A stretch of 64,000 nt of DNA from Secundilactobacillus yichangensis (GCF_016861565.1 NZ_BOLK01000001.1:62001-126000); one strand, 5' to 3'. Positions 16,644 through 27,168 are shown, numbered from the stretch's first letter. Made by a program: numbers and translations. Notes: generated by a model not told the origin, from the sequence alone.

Positions 16644-19600
16644 ATGGTAGGCAAGAATAATCACATTCGAACAGTTAAGTCTAATTTAAAAGAACATTAT
16701 AAATCATATAAGGCTGGAAGACGTTGGGTATATGCTAGCCTTGCTAGTTTGGCTCTTGGTGCCGGCTTGTTATTGGGGAGTACAACAAGTTATGCTGATA
16801 CAACAGCGGCTACTGCACAAGAACTAACTTCAGTAAAGACAAGCGATACAGCTGCAACGGCGGCTAATCAAAATAAAGGTACAGTATCGTTAAAAACAGG
16901 TACTGATTCAAATGCCAATGATCAGAGTAGCACTGCAAATACAAGTGATAGTGCAACAAGTAATACGAATAAAAACGCCACTGAAAGTGTAAAATCTACT
17001 GATACAACCTCCGCAAACGTTGGTGAAAAAGCTGAAAATTTGCCTGTAACTAAAAGTGATGTAAATACTAAAACAAGTGATTCTTCAACTACCGATGCAA
17101 GTACGCCAACTGACTCAGAAGCTCCGGCAAATACGACAGATGTAGCGTCAGCTGCAACAACTAAGACGTTAGTTGATCCAACGGATAAGCAATTGAGCGC
17201 TGCTAAGGCCACTGCGGAACAGGTTTACGCTGCTACTCATCAACCTCAGGAAATTCATGCAGTGGCGGATGCTTTGACAGCACCTTTAACGATTTCAGAT
17301 TCTGCGATTGGTTATGGCACAAATGCCCAAAGCCCATTAACATTAACATTGACAACTAATGCTAAAGCCGGTGATGTTTATGTCATCAACATTCCAGCGG
17401 ATACACCAGTGTATAAATTTGGGTCAGCGGATCCATTAGTTAGTCAAGCAGGGACCACTGTTGTAACTACTAATCCTGATAAATCGCACACTGTAACTGA
17501 TACTTTTATTGCTGATTCGACTACTACCCAGTTAATTAAACTAAATTTAATTGGCAATGATAGCGGACAGCCGGAAGCTATGGAAGACGTAGGCAAAACG
17601 GTAACCAAAACGATTACTTGGTCAATTAAGCATGGTCAAGGAGAGGCTGTTGCCCAAACACCAATTACCTTTACCCAAACCATCAAACCGACAGTTAATT
17701 TAAGCACAGTTTCAATGCTTTATCCAAATGGGGGCGAAGTTGCACAAATTTTACCTAATAAGAATTATGTGTATAGTGTGAGCGTCAATGAGGCAGATGG
17801 TGTTAAGGATGATTCAAATTCCACTCCGCGTGTTAACAGTGCGGATAACTACGGTGGTTCAACTGTCACTATTCCTGTTCCAACAGGCTTTGTTCTCGAT
17901 ACTAATAGTACGAGTCAAATAAATGGGTTGACTGACGGTTCAACGATTACTCAACCGGGTGGAAAGGGAACAGATATTATCATTACAGTTCCCGCAAAGG
18001 CGGGGAATCAGAATTTCCAATACATTCAGCCATATAAACTAGTGGGTGCCTTCGAGGTTGCTCAGACGGATACTACCCAAACGTTGACCGCAAAAGGGAA
18101 TATTACCTTTTCTCAAATTCTTAATGGCGATGGTGATAAACTTACGGATACCAGTAAGGCAGGGCCTTGGAGTGTTCAATTAATTGCCAATCAAGGTGGA
18201 ACTGATGTTGGCCATAGTAACGCTGCATCAAATGCCGGAGGTAATTCTTCCACCTCACCAAACCAGTTAGTACTGGATACGGATCCTACCAACGATCCAC
18301 AGTATTTAGCTAGTTTTGGTTTTGCTTATAATTCCGCAGCTAATTCCACGAATAATAAGTTTCAGATTACGATTCCCGATGGATTAGACGCAACGAGTAT
18401 TCATGCACCCGCTTCAGTTGTTTCACCTACTGTTTATTTACCAGGTACTACCAGCTACACTTATACATTAACGCTTGATGATGGGACGACTAGAACCGGG
18501 ACTGTTCAAGCTGGTGATAAAGTAACTTCTAATTCAGCAATTCGAACGGCTGTGTTTGAGCCGAACGAATTGGCTCCAGGTGCCAATACAGGTTATGACG
18601 CAAGTTTAGGTGTTGGTACGCCTTCTAGCTTTATTGTTTACGGTCATTTATCAAACACTTACGATAACGGGACACCTGTTAAAGTTGGGGATAAACTTGT
18701 CCCTACTATAAATAGTAGCTTCGATGCTAGTGGCAACCAGCTTAATAGTACTTCTTCAGTGACAGAAACTGTTGTGGAAGCTAAAACTGTCGTTCCAGCT
18801 TATTCATATCGGTATGCTCACTCGACTGATCCTGGAAATCCCAAGGCAGGATCATTAGATATTGCCACCATTGGTACTCGTGGCCAGACGACAAATGATC
18901 TTTACGAGCCAACTTTCTATTTTGTCCTTCCAAAGGCCACTACCATTGCCTCAATCAACAGTGAAGATTCTTATAATCCAGGTGGTCCAGCAACACTTGA
19001 TCCAACTGGTGCTGCTTTAACTCAAGTAACTGGAGCAAAGATTTCTGAATTCAAGGCCGATAACGGTCAGACCGTTGTGAAAATTGACTATTCAGGGACT
19101 GGTACTACGGTTGATTTGGGACAGCCAACTGGTAAATATGGTGAAGTTGTACTTGCTAACAATCCGGATGCACTGCCTGGCACATATCCTTATTATATGT
19201 ATGTTGTTTCACCAAAAACTAAAACAACGAACAGTACGCCTGCTACTAATTCATCATTTGTGGAGGGTAATCCTAATGCCGTCCTGTTGGATGGTGGTCA
19301 AGGTAACTGGAAGATTGTTACCGCAAGTTCCTTCTTTAACAGTTCATTAGCTAAAGGAAATTTGAATCCTGATGCGATTCTCAACGGTCAAAGTGGTACT
19401 AAAGGTGATCCAACACTGAACTTCTATGATTCGATTGTTTATACTTCCTTAGCAGACAATGCTAAGAACAGTAATGCTAGCGTGGCAATTAATCTACCAA
19501 CGGTTGGCGATTCAAAGCATTCACAATATACATTCAAGCTATCCGGACCAATCAAAGTACCAGCTGATTACACAGTTGTTAATGGACAAGGCAACGCAAT

Positions 19601-21707
19601 TAACCCAACGGTTCTGTATTCAACTCAGCTACAAGCTGTGAATGCTAGTGCTACGACGCCTGACACAGCAGGCTATGTTCCCGCAACTCAAGTTGATGAC
19701 TGGTCGAAAGTTCGCTCGATCATTATCCAAATTAATGGGATTCAACCGAACACTTCTACCGGTAGGATTCAGATTAGCGGTACGACTGATAATTTTGCTG
19801 CACAAGCTAATAAAACGGGTTATTTGCAAACCATTTTCTATGGTAATGGTGCTCCAGCCAGCGTAAGTTCAAAGGATGCATCACTTAAGATTGTCGGCCA
19901 ATCGACGGTTAAGGCACGATTCCATTATGTTAATGAAAGTGGCACTGATAAGTATATTGACCTTCCTGATTTGAACAAGACACTTACTGATGGCGCGGAT
20001 ACTTTTACTAATGATTATCCAACCCAGCTTTCTGGTTTTTCTACTACTGACCAAGGCTTGATTCCAGCTGGTTATAAGCTGGTTACTGATGATTCTGGTA
20101 AAGCAACACCAACTATTATTGATGGTACTGGTAATGGTACGGCACAATTTGGTCAAGTTAGCCAATCCTTCTATGACGGTGATTTCGTTCAGTATGAGTT
20201 GATTAGTAGTCAGGCAAGTCTCAAGGTTACTTACGTCGATACCGATAATAGCAATGCCGTCGTTGGTACACCAGAAACGATTACCGGTACGGAAGGCAGA
20301 ACGGGGACATACACTGTTAAAGTACCAGCAAATTACGTCTTGGCTCCTGGCCAGGCTGCTACGGTATCATACACTTTGAAGACGGATGATTCGGATAATC
20401 TAACGATTAAACTGAAGCATCAGCACACTACGAAGTTGCCAGAGGGCTTTACTGGCACGACGTATCGGAAAATCATTTATACAGGTTTGACTGAAGGTAA
20501 TCCAGCAACAGTTAGTCGGCCATTGACCTGGAAGACAGATACTGATCAAGTTACTGGTGTGACAACGTATACACCAATTGGTAACTACCCTGAAGTTACT
20601 TCGCCAACAGTACCAGGTTATGAACCAAATTACGCAAATGTGCCAGCAGGGACTGATCAAGTTACTACAACTATGCCTGTGGATAGCAGTGTGACTGTTA
20701 CTTATTCGGCTAGTAATGCTGACCTGACGGTTACCTACGAAGACGCTGACAATGGTGATACGATTGTTGGTACACCAGAAACACTTACTGGAAAGACTGA
20801 TGAAACAGGCAACTACAAAGTCGTAATTCCGCAGCATTATGTTTTAGCAGCGGGACAGGATGGTACGGTACCGTATACATTTAAAGCAGGTAATGATACC
20901 AGCGATAATCTGACAATTAAACTGGCACACAAGCTGGATCACACCACAACCATTTCAACTCGCACGACACACTATGTCGTTGATAATCCAGGCTACACTG
21001 GTTCTGTACCAGCGCCACAGGTTCAAACGATTACTTGGAAAGTCGTGACTGATGAAGTGACTGGCAATAGCGTTGCAACGCCACAAGGTGCTTATTATGA
21101 ACAATCAGTACCGGATCTTACGGGCTACAAAGCCACTCCAGCTAAGGTTGACCAGCAAGCATTAGGCAGCGTGGTCGCACACGATGTCCCAATGTATAAC
21201 GAAGACGTGGTGGTCACTTACACGCCAATCAAGCCGAATCAGCCGGATCAACCAAACCAGCCAAACCAGCCAAATCAACCAAATCAACCAGAACAACCAG
21301 AACAACCAACACAACCAACTGAACCGACTCAGCCAACGACTCCAAGCAATCCGGCTCCGGGCACAGCAGTCAACAAAACGACGACTCCTGGTAAGGGCAT
21401 TTCAAAGACGACCAATCCAGGTACCGCAACTTCAAGAAATACTGCAAGTGGTAAGGGTTCACAGTCATCAGTTGGATCTGGTGCTGCTGGTACATCTGGC
21501 ATCACTACAGCAACTCAAAATAGCTCATTAGTAGCTCAAAATGGGTCAGTTTCGCAAGATCAATCTAATTCTTCAGCTATTAATCAGCAGAAGTTACCGC
21601 AAACCAACGAACAAAGTCATTCAGAAGTTGGCTTAGGGCTTCTTGGACTATTAACCAGCATGTTAGGCCTAGTTGGTCTGAAACGGCGCAAACGCGATGA
21701 TGAGTAA
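16644..21707 (+). CDS. LPQTN-anchored Mub-type surface adhesin
   Basis: 1,687-residue surface protein. It has a YSIRK-like signal of the KxYKxGKxW type (K20-W28, cleavage about A51), a Ser/Thr/Ala/Asn-rich stalk (about 52-170), and a long beta-rich region of unknown fold (about 170-1080). A MucBP-like segment follows (about 1085-1185), then two Mub-type repeats (about 1190-1355 and 1360-1525) that each open V-T-Y-x-D-x-D-N and later carry a T-x-x-V-T-G core. A Pro/Gln/Asn wall-spanning repeat (about 1529-1571), LPQTN (1651-1655), a hydrophobic helix and the basic tail KRRKRDDE close it. Mub proteins bind mucus; the ligand here is inferred. Sortase A would link it to peptidoglycan. It is monocistronic, inserted between rpoD and trmK. 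Confidence 0.93.
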   Translation: MVGKNNHIRTVKSNLKEHYKSYKAGRRWVYASLASLALGAGLLLGSTTSYADTTAATAQELTSVKTSDTAATAANQNKGTVSLKTGTDSNANDQSSTANTSDSATSNTNKNATESVKSTDTTSANVGEKAENLPVTKSDVNTKTSDSSTTDASTPTDSEAPANTTDVASAATTKTLVDPTDKQLSAAKATAEQVYAATHQPQEIHAVADALTAPLTISDSAIGYGTNAQSPLTLTLTTNAKAGDVYVINIPADTPVYKFGSADPLVSQAGTTVVTTNPDKSHTVTDTFIADSTTTQLIKLNLIGNDSGQPEAMEDVGKTVTKTITWSIKHGQGEAVAQTPITFTQTIKPTVNLSTVSMLYPNGGEVAQILPNKNYVYSVSVNEADGVKDDSNSTPRVNSADNYGGSTVTIPVPTGFVLDTNSTSQINGLTDGSTITQPGGKGTDIIITVPAKAGNQNFQYIQPYKLVGAFEVAQTDTTQTLTAKGNITFSQILNGDGDKLTDTSKAGPWSVQLIANQGGTDVGHSNAASNAGGNSSTSPNQLVLDTDPTNDPQYLASFGFAYNSAANSTNNKFQITIPDGLDATSIHAPASVVSPTVYLPGTTSYTYTLTLDDGTTRTGTVQAGDKVTSNSAIRTAVFEPNELAPGANTGYDASLGVGTPSSFIVYGHLSNTYDNGTPVKVGDKLVPTINSSFDASGNQLNSTSSVTETVVEAKTVVPAYSYRYAHSTDPGNPKAGSLDIATIGTRGQTTNDLYEPTFYFVLPKATTIASINSEDSYNPGGPATLDPTGAALTQVTGAKISEFKADNGQTVVKIDYSGTGTTVDLGQPTGKYGEVVLANNPDALPGTYPYYMYVVSPKTKTTNSTPATNSSFVEGNPNAVLLDGGQGNWKIVTASSFFNSSLAKGNLNPDAILNGQSGTKGDPTLNFYDSIVYTSLADNAKNSNASVAINLPTVGDSKHSQYTFKLSGPIKVPADYTVVNGQGNAINPTVLYSTQLQAVNASATTPDTAGYVPATQVDDWSKVRSIIIQINGIQPNTSTGRIQISGTTDNFAAQANKTGYLQTIFYGNGAPASVSSKDASLKIVGQSTVKARFHYVNESGTDKYIDLPDLNKTLTDGADTFTNDYPTQLSGFSTTDQGLIPAGYKLVTDDSGKATPTIIDGTGNGTAQFGQVSQSFYDGDFVQYELISSQASLKVTYVDTDNSNAVVGTPETITGTEGRTGTYTVKVPANYVLAPGQAATVSYTLKTDDSDNLTIKLKHQHTTKLPEGFTGTTYRKIIYTGLTEGNPATVSRPLTWKTDTDQVTGVTTYTPIGNYPEVTSPTVPGYEPNYANVPAGTDQVTTTMPVDSSVTVTYSASNADLTVTYEDADNGDTIVGTPETLTGKTDETGNYKVVIPQHYVLAAGQDGTVPYTFKAGNDTSDNLTIKLAHKLDHTTTISTRTTHYVVDNPGYTGSVPAPQVQTITWKVVTDEVTGNSVATPQGAYYEQSVPDLTGYKATPAKVDQQALGSVVAHDVPMYNEDVVVTYTPIKPNQPDQPNQPNQPNQPNQPEQPEQPTQPTEPTQPTTPSNPAPGTAVNKTTTPGKGISKTTNPGTATSRNTASGKGSQSSVGSGAAGTSGITTATQNSSLVAQNGSVSQDQSNSSAINQQKLPQTNEQSHSEVGLGLLGLLTSMLGLVGLKRRKRDDE
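21235..21350 (+). repeat. Coding tandem repeat (Pro-Asn-Gln / Glu-Gln-Pro wall-spanning segment)
   Basis: Degenerate 9-base units of the form CAACCAAAC/GAA encode repeated NQP, EQP and TQP triplets within the adhesin. Such tracts vary in copy number by slippage. Confidence 0.8.
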
Positions 21708-21730
21708 TTAACTAAGCATTGCAAAATAAG

Positions 21731-21774
21731 AAGGGTGTCACAGTTATGAAAATTGACTGTGGCACCTTTGTTGT
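21731..21774 (+). terminator. Probable intrinsic terminator after the adhesin
   Basis: GGTGTCACAGT / ACTGTGGCACC stem (one G-U pair), followed by a T-rich but interrupted tract. Confidence 0.65.
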
Positions 21775-21877
21775 TGTCATTACTATTCCAGATTATAAAA
21801 AGCACCGATACCGGTTGTGCTGAGTTTAGGCTCTAGCCTATAATGGAACTACGAGATTGAAGAGGAGTGAACCACGT

Positions 21878-22582
21878 ATGAACGGGACACATTTATCCAA
21901 CCGCCTGCAAACCGTTGCCGACTTTGTTCGGCCGGGCGCACGCTTAGCGGACATCGGCTCAGATCACGCCTATCTGCCGGTGCATTTAGCTAAACAGGGC
22001 GTCATTAGTGCGGCAATTGCCGGCGAAGTTGTGAAGGGACCCTATCACAATGCGTTGACGGAAATTGAAAATGAACAGCTGACGGCAGTCATCACGGCCC
22101 GTTTAGCGGATGGCTTAGCGGCAATTCACCCAGACGACAACATTGATACCGTCACGATTGCCGGTATGGGCGGTACCTTGATCACCAATATTTTGGAAAG
22201 CGGTAAATCACATCTGGCCCACCATGAACGACTGATCTTACAGCCTAACGTAGGCGAGGATAACGTCCGGCGCTGGCTGCAGGATAACAGTTATGAAATT
22301 GTGGCTGAACGAATCCTGGCAGAAGACGGTCATATTTACGAAATTATCGTGGGTGATCCCACTGATACGCCTGTCACTTATACGGCTGCTGAACTTAAAT
22401 TCGGTCCGTATCTGCTGCGGGAAAAGAGTCCCGTGCTCCAGCAGAAGTGGCGTCAGGAACAAGTCCGGCTGGATCAGGTGATTGCCACTATGAAACAAGC
22501 GAAAAATGCCCCGCAGCAAAAAATTGCTGCCTTTAAACAGGAACGCGATCAAATTCAGGAGGTCGTTTTAGATGAAAGTTAA
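21878..22582 (+). CDS. trmK: tRNA (adenine(22)-N1)-methyltransferase
   Basis: 234-residue SAM-dependent methyltransferase modifying A22 of tRNAs. The SAM-binding motif LADIGSDHAYLP is at about 23-34 and the catalytic-loop AGMGG follows; the later LQPN motif is also typical of TrmK. The ATG at 21878 is preferred to an upstream in-frame TTG at 21857 because the GAGGAG site lies between them. The 3' end overlaps the Nif3-family gene by 11 bases, the conserved trmK-nif3 pairing downstream of rpoD. Confidence 0.92.
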   Translation: MNGTHLSNRLQTVADFVRPGARLADIGSDHAYLPVHLAKQGVISAAIAGEVVKGPYHNALTEIENEQLTAVITARLADGLAAIHPDDNIDTVTIAGMGGTLITNILESGKSHLAHHERLILQPNVGEDNVRRWLQDNSYEIVAERILAEDGHIYEIIVGDPTDTPVTYTAAELKFGPYLLREKSPVLQQKWRQEQVRLDQVIATMKQAKNAPQQKIAAFKQERDQIQEVVLDES

Positions 22583-23684
22583 AACCTTAATTGAGCGGTT
22601 TGAACAGTTTGCACCGAAGTCAATTGCCGAACCGAAAGATCCAGTCGGTTTGCAGTTGGGTTCATTGGATGCTGATTGTCACAAGGTACTGGTTACCTTG
22701 GATGTGCGGCCAGAAGTGGTGGACGAAGCAGTGTCCGTTGGCGCTGATTTAATTTTTGCCCACCATCCCATGATGTTTCATCCGGCGCGTAATTTAGACT
22801 TAGCAGATCCGCAAAACCAGATGTATGCCACGTTGCTGCAGCACCACATTACGGTGTACGCGGCTCACACGAATTTAGACAGTGCGGATGGCGGCATGAA
22901 TGATTGGTTGGCAGAGGCGTTAGGGTTATCGAATACCGTTGGCATGGTTGACGGTGTTCGTGAAGCTAACTATTTGTTGACAGTCCACGTACAGCCGGTT
23001 TACGCCGACGCAGTGCGCTTAGCGATGGTTGGTGCCGGTGCCGGTGATATGGCCCGGTATTCTGGTGCCAGCTATGAATGGAACGGCACCACCTGGTTTA
23101 CGCCAATGCAGGGAGCTGACCCAGAGTTAGGCCCCGTGGGCGAACGGAACAGTACCGATGAACTGGCGATTCAGATGCGGGTACCGAATGCCAAATTACA
23201 AGCCGTTGTACAAGCTGTTAACGAAGTGTATCCAGGCGGCCACCCAGCCTTGGAGCTAACCAGGTTAGATCATGAGGGTCATCAATTCAGCATGGGCCGG
23301 ATCGGTGACCTGCCCGAAACCATGACGGTGCGGGAATTTGCAGCGCACTGCAAGCAGGTCTTTAACGTAGCTGGTTTGCGGGTAGTTGCTGACGATCTGG
23401 ACAAGTCCGTACAACGCATCGCGGTGCTTGGCGGTGACGGCGGTAAATTCTTTAAGATTGCCCAGAAAAAGGGTGCTGACGCATACGTTACCGGCGATGT
23501 GTATTACCATACCGGCCATGACATGATTGCGGCACACTTCCCAGTGATCGATCCCGGCCACCACATTGAAAGCATCTGTAAGCCCCATTTAACTGAACTG
23601 TTCAAACAATGGGACAAGGAAAACCAGTGGCAGATTGAAATCGTGCCATCAAAGCTGAATACCGATCCGTTTACGTTTATTTGA
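22572..23684 (+). CDS. Nif3-like dinuclear metal-centre protein (DUF34/YqfO)
   Basis: 370 residues of the NIF3/GTP cyclohydrolase I type 2 family, a conserved metal-binding protein of uncertain biochemical role. Metal-ligand segments AHHPMMF (about residue 64) and AAHTNLD (about 97) are in the N-terminal half, and GGDGGKF plus VTGDVYYHTGHD and the PGHHIES-type ending are in the C-terminal half. The length indicates the extra central PII/CutA-like insert found in YqfO. It overlaps trmK and lies 14 bases before pepT, so the three form one operon. Confidence 0.92.
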   Translation: MKVKTLIERFEQFAPKSIAEPKDPVGLQLGSLDADCHKVLVTLDVRPEVVDEAVSVGADLIFAHHPMMFHPARNLDLADPQNQMYATLLQHHITVYAAHTNLDSADGGMNDWLAEALGLSNTVGMVDGVREANYLLTVHVQPVYADAVRLAMVGAGAGDMARYSGASYEWNGTTWFTPMQGADPELGPVGERNSTDELAIQMRVPNAKLQAVVQAVNEVYPGGHPALELTRLDHEGHQFSMGRIGDLPETMTVREFAAHCKQVFNVAGLRVVADDLDKSVQRIAVLGGDGGKFFKIAQKKGADAYVTGDVYYHTGHDMIAAHFPVIDPGHHIESICKPHLTELFKQWDKENQWQIEIVPSKLNTDPFTFI

Positions 23685-23698
23685 AAGGGTGACCGAGC

Positions 23699-24937
23699 AT
23701 GCAATACGAAAACTTGATTCCGCGCTTTTTGAAATATGTGGCCGTTGAAACCCGTTCTGATGAGGACAGTACCACGGTACCGTCCACGCAAAGCCAAGTT
23801 GATTTCTTAAAAACTTTGGCGGCTGAGCTGACGGAAATTGGCCTGACTGACGTTCACGTGAGCGCGCCCAGCGGGTACGTTTTTGCCACCTTACCCAGCA
23901 ACCTGGAAGCGCAGGTACCCACCATTGGGTTTATTTCCCACGTGGATACCGCGGACTTTAACGGCAAGAATATCAAACCGCAGATCGTGGAAAACTACGA
24001 TGGCCATTCCGTGATCTCACTGGATTCAGCTGGTAAATATACGCTGGATCCCAAGGTGTTTCCGAACCTCTTAAATTATGCCGGGCAAACGCTGATCACC
24101 ACCGATGGTTCAACGCTACTGGGATCAGATGATAAGTCCGGGGTGGCAGAAATTATGACCGCCATGGAGTATCTAACGGCTTATCCAGAAATCAAACACG
24201 GCACCATCAAGGTGGGCCTGGGGCCAGACGAAGAAATCGGGACTGGTGCTGACCATTTTGACGTCAAGGACTTCGGGGCTGACTTTGCCTACACCGTTGA
24301 CGGCGGCCCATTAGGCCAGCTGGAGTACGAAACTTTTAACGCGGCGGATGGACGGGTGCACATTACCGGTACCAACGTTCACCCCGGTTCGGCCAAGGAC
24401 ACCATGATCAATGCTAACCAGTTAGCCATTGATTTTCATAACGCCTTACCGGAACACGACCGGCCGGAAAAAACGACTGGCAGAGAAGGGTTCTTCCACC
24501 TCTATAAAATTAGCGGTGACGTTGATACTGCTGATCTGGGGTACATTATCCGTGACCATGACCGGCAGCGGTTTGAAGACCGCAAGCAGCTGTTTGCGGG
24601 GATTGCGGATCGAATGAATGCGAAATACGGCACCGGGACGGTACAAGTTACCCTTAAAGACCAGTACTACAACATGCGTGAGATTATCGAAAAAGATATG
24701 AGCGTGGTGGAACTGGCCAAGCAGGCGATGATCGAACTAGGGATTAAACCGGATATCGCGCCAGTACGGGGCGGTACGGACGGTTCAAAGATTTCGTTTT
24801 TAGGGCTGCCGACACCGAATATTTTTGCTGGCGGTGAGAACATGCACGGCCGGTTTGAATTCGTATCGGAGCAGACCATGGCAAAAGCCACGGACGTCAT
24901 TTTAAAGATGATTAGCTTAAACGCAAAAGAAGCATAG
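23699..24937 (+). CDS. pepT: Peptidase T (tripeptide aminopeptidase)
   Basis: 412-residue M20B zinc aminopeptidase that removes the N-terminal residue of tripeptides, part of the cytosolic peptide-utilisation system of lactic acid bacteria. Expected zinc ligands and catalytic residues are visible: H81 and D83 in SHVDTADF, D144 in GSDDKSG, E178/E179 in GPDEEIGTG, and the [14 protein letters not shown] motif. Length is typical. It follows nif3 closely and ends in a terminator. Confidence 0.96.
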   Translation: MQYENLIPRFLKYVAVETRSDEDSTTVPSTQSQVDFLKTLAAELTEIGLTDVHVSAPSGYVFATLPSNLEAQVPTIGFISHVDTADFNGKNIKPQIVENYDGHSVISLDSAGKYTLDPKVFPNLLNYAGQTLITTDGSTLLGSDDKSGVAEIMTAMEYLTAYPEIKHGTIKVGLGPDEEIGTGADHFDVKDFGADFAYTVDGGPLGQLEYETFNAADGRVHITGTNVHPGSAKDTMINANQLAIDFHNALPEHDRPEKTTGREGFFHLYKISGDVDTADLGYIIRDHDRQRFEDRKQLFAGIADRMNAKYGTGTVQVTLKDQYYNMREIIEKDMSVVELAKQAMIELGIKPDIAPVRGGTDGSKISFLGLPTPNIFAGGENMHGRFEFVSEQTMAKATDVILKMISLNAKEA

Positions 24938-24945
24938 AACAGTCA

Positions 24946-24990
24946 AAAAGAGCTTTAACAGTTAAACCGGCTGCTAAAACTCTTTTAAAT
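24946..24990 (+). terminator. Probable terminator after pepT
   Basis: 16-bp stem AAAAGAGCTTTAACAG / CTGCTAAAACTCTTTT with two mismatches; its 3' arm ends in T4. Confidence 0.65.
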
Positions 24991-25016
24991 TATGGTTATT
25001 GAAGGGGAGCAAGGTC

Positions 25017-27137
25017 ATGTGTAAGTACGCCATTTTATGTGAAAAGGCCAGTGCGGCCAAAAACTTTGCCAGTGCCTTGGGCGGTACCAGCGGCGAGTTT
25101 GAGGGTCACACTTACCGAATCGTTCATTCCCACGGGCACCTGATGGAATTTGTTGACCCTAAGGATCAGGTGCCAGCGGACAAGGCGGCGCAGTACCGTT
25201 CCTGGAAGATCGAACATTTGCCTTGGCAAATTAATGATTTTAGTTGGGAAAAACAGCCCATCATGGCAAAAAATCCGCGGACGGGACGTAAAAAGTCCAC
25301 TAAGTCTGATTTAGCCGAAATTAAAAAGTCGGTGGCTGACTGTGATTCACTGGTGATTGCCACCGATGTGGATCCCTCAGGAGAAGGTGAACTGCTGGCC
25401 TGGGAGATTATTAATGCTATCAAGTGGCAAAAACCAGTGAAGCGGCTGTATTTTGCGGATGAAGAAGCCCGTTCGATTCAAAGCGGTTTTCGTGAGATTA
25501 AGCCAATCACTAGCCAAATGCAGGATGGGGATTACTTAAAATCGGATGCTCGCAGTAAGTGGGACTTCCTGTCCATGCAGTTGACCCGGATCGCCACTAC
25601 GGTGAGTAAACAAGCCGGTTATCCAGTGCGGGTGGTGCGCGAAGGCCGGCTGAAATCTTTGATGGTGCGCCACGTGTACGAGCAGTTAATGGCGATCAAA
25701 AACTACAAGCGCAAACCGTTTTACGAGGTGAAGTTCCAAGATAGCGCGGAACACGTTTTCGCCCGGCATTTTAAAGACGAAGAGGAAGCAGCTAAGTGGC
25801 GCCATGAGAAGCAAGCAGATGCCAAACAGGAGCTGGAACAGTACCATGAAAGTGAAATTACCAACGTCAAGACGGTCCGGCGCCACTCGGCACCACCGAA
25901 GTTACTGGATCTCTCAAACTTGGCGTCCATTCTGGCGCCTAAGGGTTACAGTGCCAAGGAAGTGCTGAGTACTTATCAAAAAATGTATGAGGCTAAAATT
26001 GTCAGTTATCCGCGGACGGATGATTCCAAGATTTCAATGGCGCAGTTTTACCAATTACTGCCACTGGTGCCCAAGATTGCGGCCGTGGTCGACGTGGATC
26101 AAAAGTTGCTGACTCACCGTAAGCCGCGGTTCACGCACGTTACCAACGGCAGTGTCGATCACGGGGCTAACCGTCCCGGTGAAAAGGTGCCAAGCTCGTT
26201 GGGAAGTTTAGCAAAGTACGGCAAGTCCGGGCCTGCCATTTACTCGGTGGTGGCCAAGAACTACCTGGCTATGCTGGGGGAAGACTATGAGTTTGATCAC
26301 ACCACAGCGGAACTGAAGGACTACCCCGCTTTTAAGACGGCCTTTAACGTTCCGGTTGCTCTGAACTACAAGTTGATTTTCGACAGTTCCCGGCAAATCA
26401 GCGATACGGATGAAGCGGGAGAAGCGACTAAGAAGCAGTTAGGACAAACCGCGTCACCGTTCATTTTTGAAGGCGCTAATAAGAAACCTGTGAAGCCGAC
26501 CATGAAGTGGCTGATGAACTATCTGCAGCACCATAATATTGGAACTGGTGCGACCCGGGTATCGACCTTATCGCAGATCACCGCCGGAACCACGGCACTG
26601 ATGAAGGAGCGGCGAGGAACGCTGTCCATGACTAATACGGGAACGATTTCCGCCATTCTCACGGAAGGGACGATCATCAGCAGTACCAATGCGACCAAGC
26701 GGTTAATGAGTTTGATGGATGAAGTCGGTGCGTTTAAATTAGCACCAGCCGAACTGCTGACTACCGCCACTCAAACGGTGACCCATGATTTGCCAATCAT
26801 GGTGGCCAACGCCGATAAGCTGAAGACTAATTTAGGTGATCCGGAAAAGCTGGTCAAGCACTACCCTAAGAAAGCTAAAACTGGCGGTCAAACCGCTAGT
26901 GGCAAGGAAGTTAACTTTAATCAGGTCTGGGGCGGCCACCACTTTTCGGAGCAGGAAGTGGCCGAATTACTAGCCGGTAAGGACATTGCTTTTCAGATTA
27001 AAACCAAGCGCGGCAAAGATTTGGCGGTGCATGGCAAACTGGCGCAGCAGACATACCGCGGCCACAAATTCTGGGGCTTCAAGCCGGCGGATGACGTCTT
27101 TAAAAAACGGCCGAAAAGTCGGCGGAAAGCCCGTTAA
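25017..27137 (+). CDS. topB: Type IA DNA topoisomerase (topoisomerase III family)
   Basis: 706-residue enzyme that relaxes or decatenates DNA through a tyrosine-linked single-strand break. The TOPRIM domain is N-terminal, with E in CEKAS and an acidic motif ATDVDPSGEGE (about residues 113-123) in place of the commoner DxDREGE. The active-site tyrosine is Y331 in SYPRTD. A basic tail KKRPKSRRKAR ends the protein. ATG 25017 is chosen over TTG 24999 because GGGGAG lies between them. The TOPRIM variant suggests a TopB subgroup distinct from the housekeeping enzyme. Function in chromosome decatenation is inference. Confidence 0.88.
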   Translation: MCKYAILCEKASAAKNFASALGGTSGEFEGHTYRIVHSHGHLMEFVDPKDQVPADKAAQYRSWKIEHLPWQINDFSWEKQPIMAKNPRTGRKKSTKSDLAEIKKSVADCDSLVIATDVDPSGEGELLAWEIINAIKWQKPVKRLYFADEEARSIQSGFREIKPITSQMQDGDYLKSDARSKWDFLSMQLTRIATTVSKQAGYPVRVVREGRLKSLMVRHVYEQLMAIKNYKRKPFYEVKFQDSAEHVFARHFKDEEEAAKWRHEKQADAKQELEQYHESEITNVKTVRRHSAPPKLLDLSNLASILAPKGYSAKEVLSTYQKMYEAKIVSYPRTDDSKISMAQFYQLLPLVPKIAAVVDVDQKLLTHRKPRFTHVTNGSVDHGANRPGEKVPSSLGSLAKYGKSGPAIYSVVAKNYLAMLGEDYEFDHTTAELKDYPAFKTAFNVPVALNYKLIFDSSRQISDTDEAGEATKKQLGQTASPFIFEGANKKPVKPTMKWLMNYLQHHNIGTGATRVSTLSQITAGTTALMKERRGTLSMTNTGTISAILTEGTIISSTNATKRLMSLMDEVGAFKLAPAELLTTATQTVTHDLPIMVANADKLKTNLGDPEKLVKHYPKKAKTGGQTASGKEVNFNQVWGGHHFSEQEVAELLAGKDIAFQIKTKRGKDLAVHGKLAQQTYRGHKFWGFKPADDVFKKRPKSRRKAR

Positions 27138-27145
27138 AATACTTT

Positions 27146-27162
27146 GGTCAAAAAAGGTCAAA
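27146..27162 (+). promoter_or_regulatory. CtsR operator of clpB
   Basis: GGTCAAAAAAGGTCAAA is a perfect match to the CtsR heptad direct repeat (RGTCAAA-NAN-RGTCAAA), immediately upstream of the clpB promoter. CtsR represses clp genes and is released on heat shock. Confidence 0.95.
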
Positions 27163-27168
27163 TTGTTT

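Noticed and set aside
20400-20837. 145-codon open frame on the minus strand
   Set aside because: Antisense to the Mub repeats of the adhesin; no start signals.
21235-21350. Short tandem repeats, possible CRISPR
   Set aside because: Repeats are 9-base coding units without unique spacers inside the adhesin proline-rich region.
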